In this document: positions 49,119-62,100 of the stretch, piece after piece
How the letters are laid out: every line of letters begins with the position of its first letter
Position numbering within the stretch: position 1 is the stretch's first letter
Source of the DNA: Tubulanus polymorphus
Taxonomy: Eukaryota; Nemertea; Palaeonemertea; Tubulaniformes; Tubulanidae
Direction: 5' to 3'
NCBI RefSeq assembly: GCF_964204645.1
Contig: NC_134025.1
Coordinates: forward strand, 1,555,001-1,619,000
Length of the DNA: 64,000 nt
The notes under the pieces: model-generated
The model's database searches: none
Told to the model about the DNA's origin: nothing
Seen by the model: only the letters and a program-made list of their open reading frames with translations
Position numbers and translations under genes: made by a program

Positions 49119-49173
49119 AGTATCCTAGGTACTATATATAAAAAGACTTTTTATATATAGTACCTAGGATACT
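49119..49173. repeat. Perfect 55-bp palindrome
   Basis: AGTATCCTAGGTACTATATA plus TAAAAAG at 49119-49145 is the exact reverse complement of 49147-49173, with a single-base centre. Weaker pairing continues outward (GACACAAA and TTTGTGTC, GGCC-type words). It is a hairpin-forming element of unknown origin. Confidence 0.9.
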
Positions 49174-50163
49174 GGGGTCAAAAACTCTTTGTGTCAGGTC
49201 CCTGTGGCGCGGGCGGCCGCAACTAACTTTGGTGTGCTCGTCCAGGAAGTGTTGTAATTATCTACTTTCTCTTTCGAATTTGTGGAAGTTTCTGCGCCGA
49301 ATCTTTTGTTTCAATTTTCCGTATATTAATATTGAATTGTATGTTTAAAAGAGCTTTTGATTAAGATAAATTGAATATTATTTAGTACTAGTGGGCACTC
49401 CAGGGTCCTAGGGATAGGAAGTGCATATATTTTGCCAATAGTATATGTTGAAGAAGTAATTTCTATAATTAGGGTTTGGATTATAGTGCGAATAAGATTG
49501 AAGCTTATATTAATTGTCACGTTTAGGGCTGGATTTATTAAGGGTATGCCTACTATTGCATCGTCAAAAAGTCCGCTCCCTAATAGAATAAATATCCTCT
49601 GAATATACATGTCTGTAGTATGATTCTAGCAGGAAGTTTTGTTTAGATAACAAATAGCCCACACACTACTGATAATTATTTTAGCTATGGTGAAAATGGC
49701 CTAAATAGAAGTCGTTTGGGAATGTTGCTTCTGAAGAAGGAAGTGTTTTTCGAACACTATTATTACTGATGATGATGGGATAAGCTAATTATACATAGTA
49801 ATAAAGGTCAAAGTCCATCCAACTCTACTATTCATCAATGATGCTTAATGTTCATTTTCAGTGAATTTTATTACATATATTTCTATACAAAAGCCATATA
49901 AGTTTAGGCATTATCTCACTGTATGTCCATTTTCATGACTGTTTTATAATGAGGCGTTGATACAGATTTCCCAGGAACCTGACTGAAAGACTGGTTGATT
50001 GTTTAGGTTAGCGGGTATTCAGATTGTTAAACTTCCTGGTTATGTTCACGCATGTCTTTCATGACATTTCTATTTTTGGTTTAAGTCGGTTATATTTTTT
50101 GTTATTTGATAGCTGAAAGTTAGCCGAATCACATTGTATCCGATAACAACAATTTTGGTACTT

Positions 50164-53100
50164 ATGAACAGAGTTCATCGTTTCAACTTATGGAAGGTAA
50201 GAATCTTGTCTTTCTAGTGTAACCTTTTTGGGGTGGAAACTTAGGAATTTAAGTTTGACTTTCAGATAGGCTGACCAACATAAAAATGCTTCCTCCAGCT
50301 CTGTCTGAATAGAATATTATTGTGACATTGTTGAGTGATGTAGTTTGGCATAGAAAATGTCACGATTCCTAATTTAATAGGCCTTTGTTCCTGGCTCTAG
50401 AAAACATATGATTTGCTTTCATTCATTAAGATTAAACATTGAAGAATGTTTCGTAATGAACATGTTTTCCCCTTGTTTTATGTATTTTATCACACATGAT
50501 GATGGTCCGATGGTCCGTCTCTAGAAATAGTCCGAAACGTCGAGTCTTGATTTTCTACGTCAAATATGGATGAATAAATTTTGTTTGTAATCATTCCAAT
50601 TTTATATAGCAGGATATGTATGGATATATGCCTTATACGGATTATATCCATTAAAAATTATTCTTTCACTGATAACTGAAGTTATTTATCACGAAGACGA
50701 AGATTTTTAAAATCGGTCATTAGTGTTTTCTTGTCAAATTTTATTGCGTGTGCTATTGATAAATCAGTTCATACTCTGATTCACACAAATACCGTATTTG
50801 AATGTGTCAGACGGTTTGATAAGTGAAAATATTTCGCCCTTAGTCTTAGATCTGGAATTTCCCATATATTATGTATTGTGACATTTTCTTTCAGAAACCA
50901 GTTTTAGCTGTTTATTCAGCCAACACTCGACGTATTCGTATACAGAACCATTATTCACAATGATGCCATTTTTTGCCTCGTCATATTTTCCTATGAAACA
51001 CATATAATTGACCATTATTTCAGCCATTATTCTTTCATGATCAGTTTCTCATGCATGAATTGCCCTCGGTACTTTTATGCTTCACCGCCAATGTCGCATC
51101 TTTTCATTCTGTAAATACTTCTAAAAAGAAAATATCATGATTTTTATTAATTTTCATTATGAAATTGATTGATTTTTTGTGAATATTTTAGATTGTTCTG
51201 CTGCTACAAGTGGTACATGGAGCAGCAAACAATCTCTCAGGTAATTATGAATCTTAACATTACAATTCTAGATTATCAAACTGTTTATGAACTACACTAG
51301 AATGAACATAAAATATTTCTCTGAGACTATTGTTGCCTGGTTGGTACTTCTTACTTTTTCAGTTTCTTCCTCAATAAACGCAACTACTACTGTTCAGATT
51401 ACTGTACCAACAAACACAACTGATGCAACTGCTACTGAACCAACTGATGCAACTGCTACTGAACCAACTGATGCAACTGCTACTGAACCAACTGATACTG
51501 CTACTGAACCAACCAATGCAACTGCTACTGAACCAACCAATGCAACTGCTACTGAACCAACTGATGTAACTGCTACTGAACCAACTGATGCAACTGCTAC
51601 TGAACCAACTGATACTGCTACTGAACCAACCAATGCAACTGCTACTGAACCAACCAACGCTACAACTGTCCTACCAAAACTAGGAGAGAATTGTACTCAA
51701 ACATGTGGTTCACATAGCAGTGGTTGTGAACAGGGTGTTTGTAAATGTCTTAAAGACTTCTATGAATCAACAGCTGGCTGTGTTTCAAGTATGCATTACA
51801 TTTATTACAAGGATTTCACTGAGTTCTGAAAAATTCCTCATCAGTAATAGTGCTATACATGTATATATTGTGATAGGTTACTCTATGCTGCTGGTGGTTG
51901 CTGTTATAAACAATGATTGACCAATTAGTGACATTTATATATAATAATTGCTCTATTAAACATATCATTAATGATTTTTATCACTTATCACTGAACCAAA
52001 ACAATGATCAATTACCTAGAACTATTAATAAAAACTGCCAGAGAATGATGTAATATATGCATCGTTTCTTTAATTCTTTTCTATATTTTAAAGAACCCAA
52101 ATGAATCTTTATTTACAGACAAAAATTTATCACCGCAAAATGTGACCATTAAAGATATCGGATTGACGAGTGTAAACATAACATGGAATCTTGCAACTGA
52201 GATTAATACCTCGTATATAATCAAATGGGGAGATCTGAATAGAACAGTGACTGACACCTCATTCACTGTACCAGATTTAAAACCTGGATCCATCTACAAT
52301 ATTTCCGTCTATGGAGAATATAATGGTGCTGTTGTTCAGGCATTCACAGAGTTAGTCAGAACATGTAGGTATTGGGTAAAGTATAGATGTATTTTATCAT
52401 AGTTGAGAGCATAGAACTGGCATGAATATGATTTTCATGATCAACATGACAGAAAACTTGCTACAGCAGCTTTAAATCTAAATAATGTGTATAAACTTGA
52501 AGATTTATTTTTGTTTACAGTACTTGAACCACCAAGTAATATTCAGATTGTCAGTGTAACGACTGGTGAAGTGAATGTGAACTGGTCTTCGGTGGCGAAT
52601 GTAACAAAATACAATGTGACCTGCTTGAAATTGACAGAAAATGGGAGCACTGCTGTTTCTTCGGAAATAATTGAAACGACAAATGCAACGTGTTCCGAAT
52701 TGGATCCTGGAATGCTGTTTGAAATAACTGTGATGTCAATTAAGGAGAATTTCAAACCATCACAACTATCATCAATCAAAGGAATAACGAGTTAGTACAT
52801 GTATATACAGCGCGCTACTCGGTGAAACACTATTTCTCCCATTAAACAACAATATTTGTATATTTCAGATCCGATGAAACCATCACACTTCTCGGCATCC
52901 GTTCTCAATTCTAACAGTACTAATGCCATACAGTTAAATTGGACTTATGCTGACAACTCTGGTCATACCGGTTTCAAATTACTACAAACACCAGCTGAAG
53001 GATCCCTTAATGACAGCTTACAGTCAAACGACAGATCTAAGACACAGTTTGTGGCAACTGGTTTGGTTCCTGGTAGATCGTATAGATTTACAATAAAGCT

Positions 53101-56100
53101 GATATCAAGCCGAGATATATACACTAGTAACAGTGAACCTGTCAGCGATAATGCAACCACATGTAGGTTCAACGCTTCAAGTTGTATTTTGTGTAATATT
53201 GACCTGCGTAGTTTATTGTATAAACTGTTCATTAAAAACTGAACCTTCAGATTGATATATTATTAAGTATATTTTATTTCAGATCCCGCTCCTGTTTCAA
53301 ATTTGACTCGATTACATTTATCTGCATATGAAATTCAATTGCGTTGGATACAGTCTGGTGAATTAGATGGTTACGATATCACATTATCCCCTCCTAATAC
53401 AAAGCCACCCAAACCTGTGAGGAATCCAAGAGATGACTCCACTTATGAAATGAATATTACATCTCTTAGTCCGTATAAAGACTATACACTGAGTTTTGTT
53501 ACAAATCGTCATCAACTAAATAGCTCTGTGGTTCTGTATGAATTCAAGACTAGTGAAGCAGGTTAGGAAATGTGCGGATTGTTTGGGATTTTTTTGTTAG
53601 TGATAGGATTTTTATTTATAATTTTTCTGTTTTTCAGAACCATCTGAAGTCAAGGATTTTAATGTCAACACATACAATGATACAAGTCTTATATTAATAT
53701 GGCGTGAACCCGATCCAGCTAATGGCCTGATTACAGATTACACCATCAGTTACTGGCCTATAAGTAATCCAGCAGGAAAAAAAAGTAAAACAGTTGATGG
53801 TGGAGAATTCAATACTACGATAATCGGATTGATAGCATTCATGGAATATAGTGTTTCTATTGTGGCAAACACATCTGCTGGATCTGGTCCTCCTGTTTAT
53901 CAAAACATTACCACTTCTGAAGCAGGTAATAGATTATAGCACTGAAATTCAACCACTATGTTTTCAGTAATTTGCACCTTGAAGTTCTGTGATAATCTCT
54001 TTCAGTTCCTGGTCCGCCGACAAATTTTACGGTTCTAGTAATGGGAGCACGGCAAATCAGTGTTAGTTGGGCAAAACCTGAAAAACGTAATGGACAGATC
54101 ACAAATTATACCATTCAGTATAACTCAACTGTTGGGAGTGTCAATACATCGTATCATACAAAGTTAGAAGATTTGAATAAAGTGATTGAAAACCTCAAAC
54201 CGTGCACTGTTTATTCATTGCGTATTGCTGCTTCGACGTCAGTCGGTCGTGGTGATTTTACAGAATGGAAGAATGAAACAACACAAGTCAATTCAGGTAA
54301 CTTTGAATTTACAGGATAGATTTATAGAATTTTTTCTCAAATTGAAAAACTAACAAATTTATTTTATTGATTACAGATCCTAAGCCGGTTGAGGACTTGG
54401 AACCCAGTATAGGCAGCAAAGAGAATTGTATAAATGTGACTTGGAGACGCCCCTCTGAAGAGTACTGCAATTTAACATATTCAGTCACAATTCATAATGC
54501 CCGTCAAGATAAATTGCCAAAATTGCCGTCACCAGTTACTGTTACCGGTATGTATGGACTGAATATGTTTGTGTTTGTGAATGCATGAAGTGTTTCAGGT
54601 AAAAAATGATATAATGGGTAAATATATATTTTGTACAGATGAGTGGTATGAATTCTGTGACCTCTATTATTACTGGGATTATAAGGTTGCTGTCATTGTG
54701 AAAACAACTAAAGGAAGCAGTGAGAATCGAAGATCAAACGTGATTCGAACTGGTGAAACTGGTAAGTAAGGAAGGCTGCTGGGTACATGTAATTACTCAA
54801 TTAACACAACTTGATATCATATACTTCTTCTGAACCTTACTATCAACATTCATCAAAACAAGATTTTTTTGGGAATATTCTTTTTGAGAGCCACCATATT
54901 TCTCTTATTTTTCAGCACCATCTGAAGTCAGAGAGTTTAATGTTACAACGATCACTGCTTCAAGTTTTGAATTGACATGGCTTGAACCCGATCCAGCTAA
55001 TGGCGTGATTACAAATTACACCATCAGTTACTGGCCTATAAGTAATTCAATGGACAGAAAAACTAAAACAATAAGTGGTAGAATATTGACTTTTGAAATT
55101 AGTGGATTGAAAGCATTCACGGAATATAATGTTTCTATTGTGGCAAACACATCTGCTGGATCTGGTCCTCCTGTTTATCAAAACTCCCTCACTTCTGAAG
55201 CAGGTACATATGTACATACCGTAATGTATTGGTGCAAATATCTGTTATTGTCAGTTAATTTGTGAATTGTTAATTCTTCGAATAATATCAAACAACATAG
55301 AATCAGAATAGATAAACTTAAGCAAAATATTCTTAAAGTTTTGTACATCACGTGAACCTTACTGTTAACATTCATCAAAATGAGATTGTTTGGGAATATT
55401 GTTTTTGAGAGCCACCATATTTCTCTTTGTTTTACAGCACCAACTAAAGTCAGAGGGTTTGATGTTACAAAAATCGCTGCTTCAAGTTTTGAATTGACAT
55501 GGCTTGAACCCGATCCAGCTAATGGCTTGATTACAAATTACACCATCAGTTACTGGCCTATAAGTAATTCAATGGAGAGAAAAACTAAAACAATAAGTGG
55601 TAGAATATTGACTTTTGAAATTAGTGGATTGAAAGCATTCACGGAATATAATGTTTCTATTGTGGCAAACACATCTGCTGGATCTGGTCCTCCTGTTTAT
55701 CAAAACATTACCACTTCTGAAGCAGGTAATAGATTATAGCACTGAAATTCAACCACTATGTTTTCAGTAATTTGCACCTTGAGGTTCTGTTATAATCTGT
55801 TTCAGTTCCTGGTCCGCCGACGAGTTTTACGGTTCTAGTTACGGGAGCACGACAAATGAATGTTAGTTGGGCAAAGCCTGAAACACCTAACGGAAAGATT
55901 ATGAATTATACCATTGAATATAGTTCAACTGTTGGGAGTATCAATACATCGTATCATACAATGTTAGAAGATTTGAATAAAGTGATTGAAAACCTCAAAC
56001 CGTGCACTGTTTATTCATTGCGTATTGCTGCTTCCACGTCAGTCGGTCGTGGTGATTTTACAGAATGGAAGAATGAAACAACACAAGTCAATTCAGGTAA

Positions 56101-59100
56101 CTTTGAATTTACAGGATAGATTTATAGAATTTTTTCTCGAATTGAAAAACTAACAAATTGAATTTATTGATTACAGATCCTAAGCCGGTTAATGGCTTGG
56201 AACCCAATAGAGGCAGCAACGAGAATTGTATAAATGTGACTTGGAGACGCCCCTCTGAAGAGTACTGCAATTTAACATATTCAGTCACAATTCATAATGC
56301 CCGTCAAGATAAATTGCCAAAATTGCCGTCACCAGTTACTGTTACTGGTACGTATGGACTGAATATGTTTGTGTTTGTGAATGCATGAAGTGTTTCAGGT
56401 AAAAAATGATATAATGGGTAAATATATATTTTGTACAGATGAGTGGTATGAATTCTGTGACCTCTATTATTACTGGGATTATAAGGTTGCTGTCATTGTG
56501 AAAACAACTAAAGGAAGCAGTGATAATCGAACATCAAACGTGTTTCGAACTGGTGAAACTGGTAAGTAAGGAAGGCTGCTGGGTACATGTAATTACTCAA
56601 TTAACACAACTTGAATATTATATACTTCTTCATTTTCAGTACCCGGTCCTGTTAGAAATTTAAAATTTCAGAAAAATTGCGAAATATGCTATGATTCTGT
56701 GTCAGTTCTTTGGGAGGCACCTGAACTTTATTTACGAAACGGGATTATATTTGAATATACGATATCATATAAAGTGATTGATGTCGTAAACGTATGTAGA
56801 TTTCTGAATGAATCATTTTATGGTATATTTTGTTCTCCAGATCTCTAGATATGTTTGAATAGAATATTGAATATTTTTCAGAACAAGAATCATGTTCTTA
56901 CTAATCGTACAAATGGTGAAAAATACAATCATTCTATAACCGGTATTCAACCGGGATTCAATTACAGTTTCACGGTATGTATAGAATTTTTTTGAATATT
57001 TTTGTAAATTGATGCAAGTGATTTACGTTTAGTATTTTCGTTATCATTTGTTCAGGTTTTGGCAAATAATCATGCGGGTAGTGGAGAATTACGCTCTGAG
57101 AAAATTTATTTGAAGGCTGGACGTAAGTATAGGTGTACTATTGAGTATGAGCCGTGCTGCAAACTACCCATATCAAACCGTCTCATAAATATCATGTCAT
57201 ATCATCATTTACCAGACAGCCTCTCAGTTTTAATATTTAGTGTGTATTGTGAAGAAGGTACTTAATTTTCTTATGGTCATTCCTCCTGATGAACGTGTCA
57301 ACAGCCAAAACAGTGTTGTTTTCGTTTTGATAAAGTTTTACCGTTTGAAATTCAATTGTGGGACTTATGTTGTATTTATATAGAATATATATGAACATAT
57401 GAAATGATTTTTAGCCCAAAGAAACTAAAATTTCAAAGTCTTTCAGTCTCTTTATTTACTTCTATTTATGTCTATTTCTGCTGCTTTGCAATCGATCTTT
57501 CGCATCTTTTAGAGTTTGATAGTTTTATCGTGCGATTTATTTTTTCAGCGCCGAAATTCACACTTACCCCTTCTGAAGTGGCAAAAAGGTTGAGGAGTCT
57601 TCCAAATGATACTGTTGACGAAACAAAGCAAATACGAATTTCTATTTCGAAGGATCTTTTTAAGTCTGATTATGGAACAGTGAAATATATTGCGTTATTA
57701 GTTGGAAACAAATGTACATTCATTTCAGTTCTGTTTATTACTCACAAACGCATTCAGTATTTTCATAAATGGTTTGTGACTTTTTTCCAGCTTTATCTCC
57801 AGAAAACGGAACATTTGACAGCCTCGATAGCGCCACGAAAGATTTGTCAAAGAAAAAATGGAATGATTTCACGAGAGGTTTTACTCACATATATCAACCT
57901 TTTGAATCCATGGACTGGGATAAAGGTACATAGTTGATTATGAAAATTGTATGAAAAACTGCACAAATATTAGTGATTTATTTCGTGGTTTACTTTTGAA
58001 AATAGATGACAAACGAAAAAAGCGTGAAGCCAACGCAGTGTATTACGTTATAGGGAAAAATGACGCGTGTAAAGTCGAAATAAACTCGTATTGTAACGGA
58101 CCTTTAAAACCAGATACAAAATACTGGTAGGTAGTTTTGTTGAATCATTGATCATTCAATTTCACCATTGTAGCTTGAATTGTGGTTGATCAAGTTTTCG
58201 TAAGTCTGATAAAATGTCTAATTTTTTTGTAGTTCATTTTCAGGGTCCAGCCTACTTTATGGAGTACAGTAGTAAATTGATATATATGTAATCACTGATC
58301 TGATATGTGAATATTTGTGAATATTTCAGGATTGCGGTCCGAGGTTTCACGGCAAATGGATATCGGGATACACCGAGTGTAGAATTTAAAACGAGTAAGT
58401 TATTATCCATTAAAAGCCTTTTGTTAACAATGAAAATAGATCCAAATGTTTCACCAATGTAAATCTGTCCGTTTTCAAGGTCCATCTTTTCCCATTGTAT
58501 CTGTGGTTGTATCTGTTGTTGTGGTTGTCGTTGTCATCGTTGTGATTGTTGCCGTTGTTTTGATCTGGCGTAGAAGGTAAAATTAACTTCATCGGTCACT
58601 GTTATCTGTATAGTGAGCTATTTTCACTTGTCTCTAAAACGAATTTTTGTTTTGTAGGAGGACCCCAAAACAGCCGTAAGTAGTAATTCTCTATCTATAT
58701 TATGTATATTTCAAGTAAATGTCTTGTAAACCTAAGGCAGGTGAAAGTTGCCTGGACACAACGCCAACAGACACCGGCCTTTATTCACAACCTTGAAGTC
58801 GAAACCTGTTTTTAGTATTTTTAATAAAACCATGCGTACTTTTTTACAGGAAACCAGGAAAACAGTAAGTGCCAGTCGCTGAAATATTATTTCGCTTTTA
58901 GTCGTAACTTCTGATTCTCTCAATATTAGATTTATTTCCAACCGCTTTTTTCAATGATTCTAATCAATATTTACTAACAGAAAAACTATTGATTTTAGAA
59001 ATGGCAAATCAAAACCGCTTCCTGTTGATGAGTACGTAATCATTAATAACAATTCATGAAGTACGCACGCATCCGGAGGGGGTAAAACATTTATACAAAA

Positions 59101-62100
59101 TTGGTCACTTCTTCCAATGTACATTATATAGAAATTAACTCTGTTCATGGGAGGTTGAGAGTTTTGTGTGCGTACTTCATAGACGACCCCTAATTACAAT
59201 CTATGTATCATTGTGGTGAGGTTAATTGAAACTTTTGTATTTTATGTATTTTGTAGCGGACAGGATAATCATGGTTGCCGGACGGGATCTATACATGAAC
59301 TTCCCGAGCTTTCTGAACCAAGGTATTGTATAATATAATATATATATATATACCGTTATTCCTGCTGCAATATATCCAATTTCATCAACCGTGTGTTTAT
59401 ACGTTAAACAGGCCTGTTCCTGTTGATCAGTTTGTGAAAAAAGTTGAGAAAATGCGTCGTGATGCTGACCTATTGTTTTTACAAGAATATGAGGTATTAG
59501 AGAAATAAATTGATGATGGCAGTACATAGGCCTATACTCTGCTCAAGTCTGGTTTTTTAAAAATTTTTTAACTTGAGAGTGATATCTGAGTTTGATGATA
59601 CAGTAGAGTCCGCTCAATTTGAAGCTTCTAAGATGCATGTACCGATAGTAAAAATATCTTTGACATGAGAGTGATATCAGAGTAAAACTGTGAATCTCCA
59701 AGTTGATTGGAGTCTACGTCTACTATTTATTCTACGGTAGTGTAACCCGTCATACATATCTTATAGTTGCTCGAACACGCGAGTCCAAAACATCATCCGA
59801 CAAGTGCCGCATTGGATCCTGCAAATTACAGACTGAAAAACCGTTACACAAATATATTACCATGTAAGGTGAATTCATTGATTTAGAATGAATTTAAGAT
59901 TTGACGAAATCATTGTTTGATTCTCGATTATTTTGTTAGTCGATCATTCACGTGTGGTGATTGGACCGTATTTGGAAGAAGATGAAACTGAAACTGATTA
60001 CATCAATGCGAACTGGATCCCAGTAAGTTTGAATAGTAACGAAAATAGTACTTAACTATTGATTGTAATTTATCGCATTGATTCCGTTTAATATACATGA
60101 TCTGTACTTTAGGGGAATAAAAGTGACTATGAATTCATAGCATGTCAAGGTCCGACGAACAAAACTGCCACAAATGACGACACGGTGAAAGATTTTTGGA
60201 GAATGATCTGGGAAAAAGATGTCAATACGATCGTAATGGTTACGCGATTACGCGAACAGAAGGCTGGAGGTGGTGAAGCTGTAAGTATCCGTTCGATGAA
60301 CTTTCATTCAGATTTTTCTGCCACCGCAAGTTCGATAATAAAACTGACTGTTATTGTAATATACAGGTAAAGTGCGCGATGTACTGGCCTCAGGATTTAG
60401 AACCGGTCGATTACGGTGAAATTATCGTCAAACTCGATTCAGAATCATTCGTTGAAGATTATGTGATAAGAATCCTCGAATTATCACAGGTAAGTTTTGA
60501 TTTCACAATTAGAAATAGTCAGAAACGTTTCCTTATGAGCAAGTAGTTTATTTCAATTAGTATTTCGGAAGACCACTACTAGGATATAGTCAAAACGTTT
60601 AATGAACTATTAACTTAAGGAAACATTTCGGATTCTTTTTATTCTTATTGTGAGATTGTGTTTTGTTACAACACGGACTCAGGGTGTTTAGTGAATGGTC
60701 ATACGTTTCGAGTTATCATCACAAAATATGTTCGAGGGGCTGGTTTTATAGACTGGTGTTATCTTAAACCCGGGGCTTACTCAATTGAAAATGAATTGAG
60801 TTAAGTTAACACCAGTCTATAAAACCAGGCCCAGTAGTTTTGAAGTCATTTTCACTGTGAACATTTGGAGTCAAATCTAACCCCAAGAACTGTGGAACTG
60901 TGTCCCAGTTCCTCAGTGATACTCGGTAGCAATCATGTTGAAACATCAAAATAAAGTTTAGTTTTGTTTCGATTATCAGTTTTTCTCATAGAATTGTTGC
61001 ATGTCATCGCGCATGTTATAACTACATCTGTCATCAAACTGTGATTCTTAGTGATGTTGTTTTTTTGCATGTATTGAATTTATTTTCATTCTCTTTCCGC
61101 AGCCGAATAATGAACCAGATTTGGTGAGACACTGAGCCGTTTTAAAAAAGCTTCTCATAACAAATTCAGCTTCGAAGATTTTAATCAATTTTTTTTCCCT
61201 CATTTTTATTATTAGCCCATTTTTTTGCTTTTCATCATTTATACCATCTGTAGATTTTTGGGGAATCAAATGACCATGCGTAGAGTTTTTCAGAGTATTT
61301 TTCAATTCAAATTACATTTGTACGAATTATTTAATCAGAATTAAATCATATATAGCTGTCTGTCTTCATTCACTACAGATATATAAACATGCACAAAATC
61401 CAGCTGCTGATTTTCACCTGAAGTTTCATATCTTAATTCATCATTTCAATTAAGCTTATACATGTATATTTTCAGCCATCTGGAGGAACAGGAAACGTTC
61501 GCACAGTGGTTCAATTTCATCTGATGTCGTGGATGGATTTCCAGGCTATGAACCCGAGTTCGTTACTCAATTTCATTCAAGTAATCAAGAGACACATCGC
61601 TTCCATTCCTAAAGCACCGCTCGTTGTTCATTGCAGGTAAATGTTCTCGAAACTTAAATCATCAAGTTTTTTCTGAACAGTTGATGTTCATATATTGAAA
61701 GATGTAGTTTTGTAATTTCAGCGCCGGTGTCGGTAGAACTGGTAGTTTTATTTGTATCGAACGTATTTTAGATCAGATCAATAACGGTGCAAAAACGATA
61801 TCAGTTTATCATACTCTTATGGAACTCCGTAATAGCAGGAAACACATGGTGCAAGGACTTGTAAGTGAAATTCATCATAGTATTCCATCTTCTCCTGTGT
61901 CTCCTCTTCCCATCCTTGTCTATGTCCCTCTTCTTCCTCTCTCTCAATCCCCCTCCCATCTTTGTCTCTATACTTCTCCCCATTCTCTCTGTCTACTTTC
62001 CCTATCATCCTCTCTCTGTCTGTCTCTCACCCCATCTTCCCGTTCTACGCCCCTCTCCATCTAGTCTAACTTCATTTCACCAAGAACCTGGGTACTCTAC

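Larger units (their letters stand above)
46184..50163. other. 4-kb spacer between the multidomain gene and the receptor phosphatase
   Basis: The spacer contains the minisatellite at 46930-47820, a hAT-like MITE at 47969-48210, the inverted CRE-bearing block at 48869-48916 and a perfect palindrome at 49119-49173. A stretch at 49326-49610 has an AT-rich coding-like pattern. No host gene is supported. Confidence 0.6.

Noticed and set aside
51394-51657. 87-codon Val/Ser-rich frame on the minus strand
   Set aside because: It is the antisense of the TATEPTDA coding repeat.
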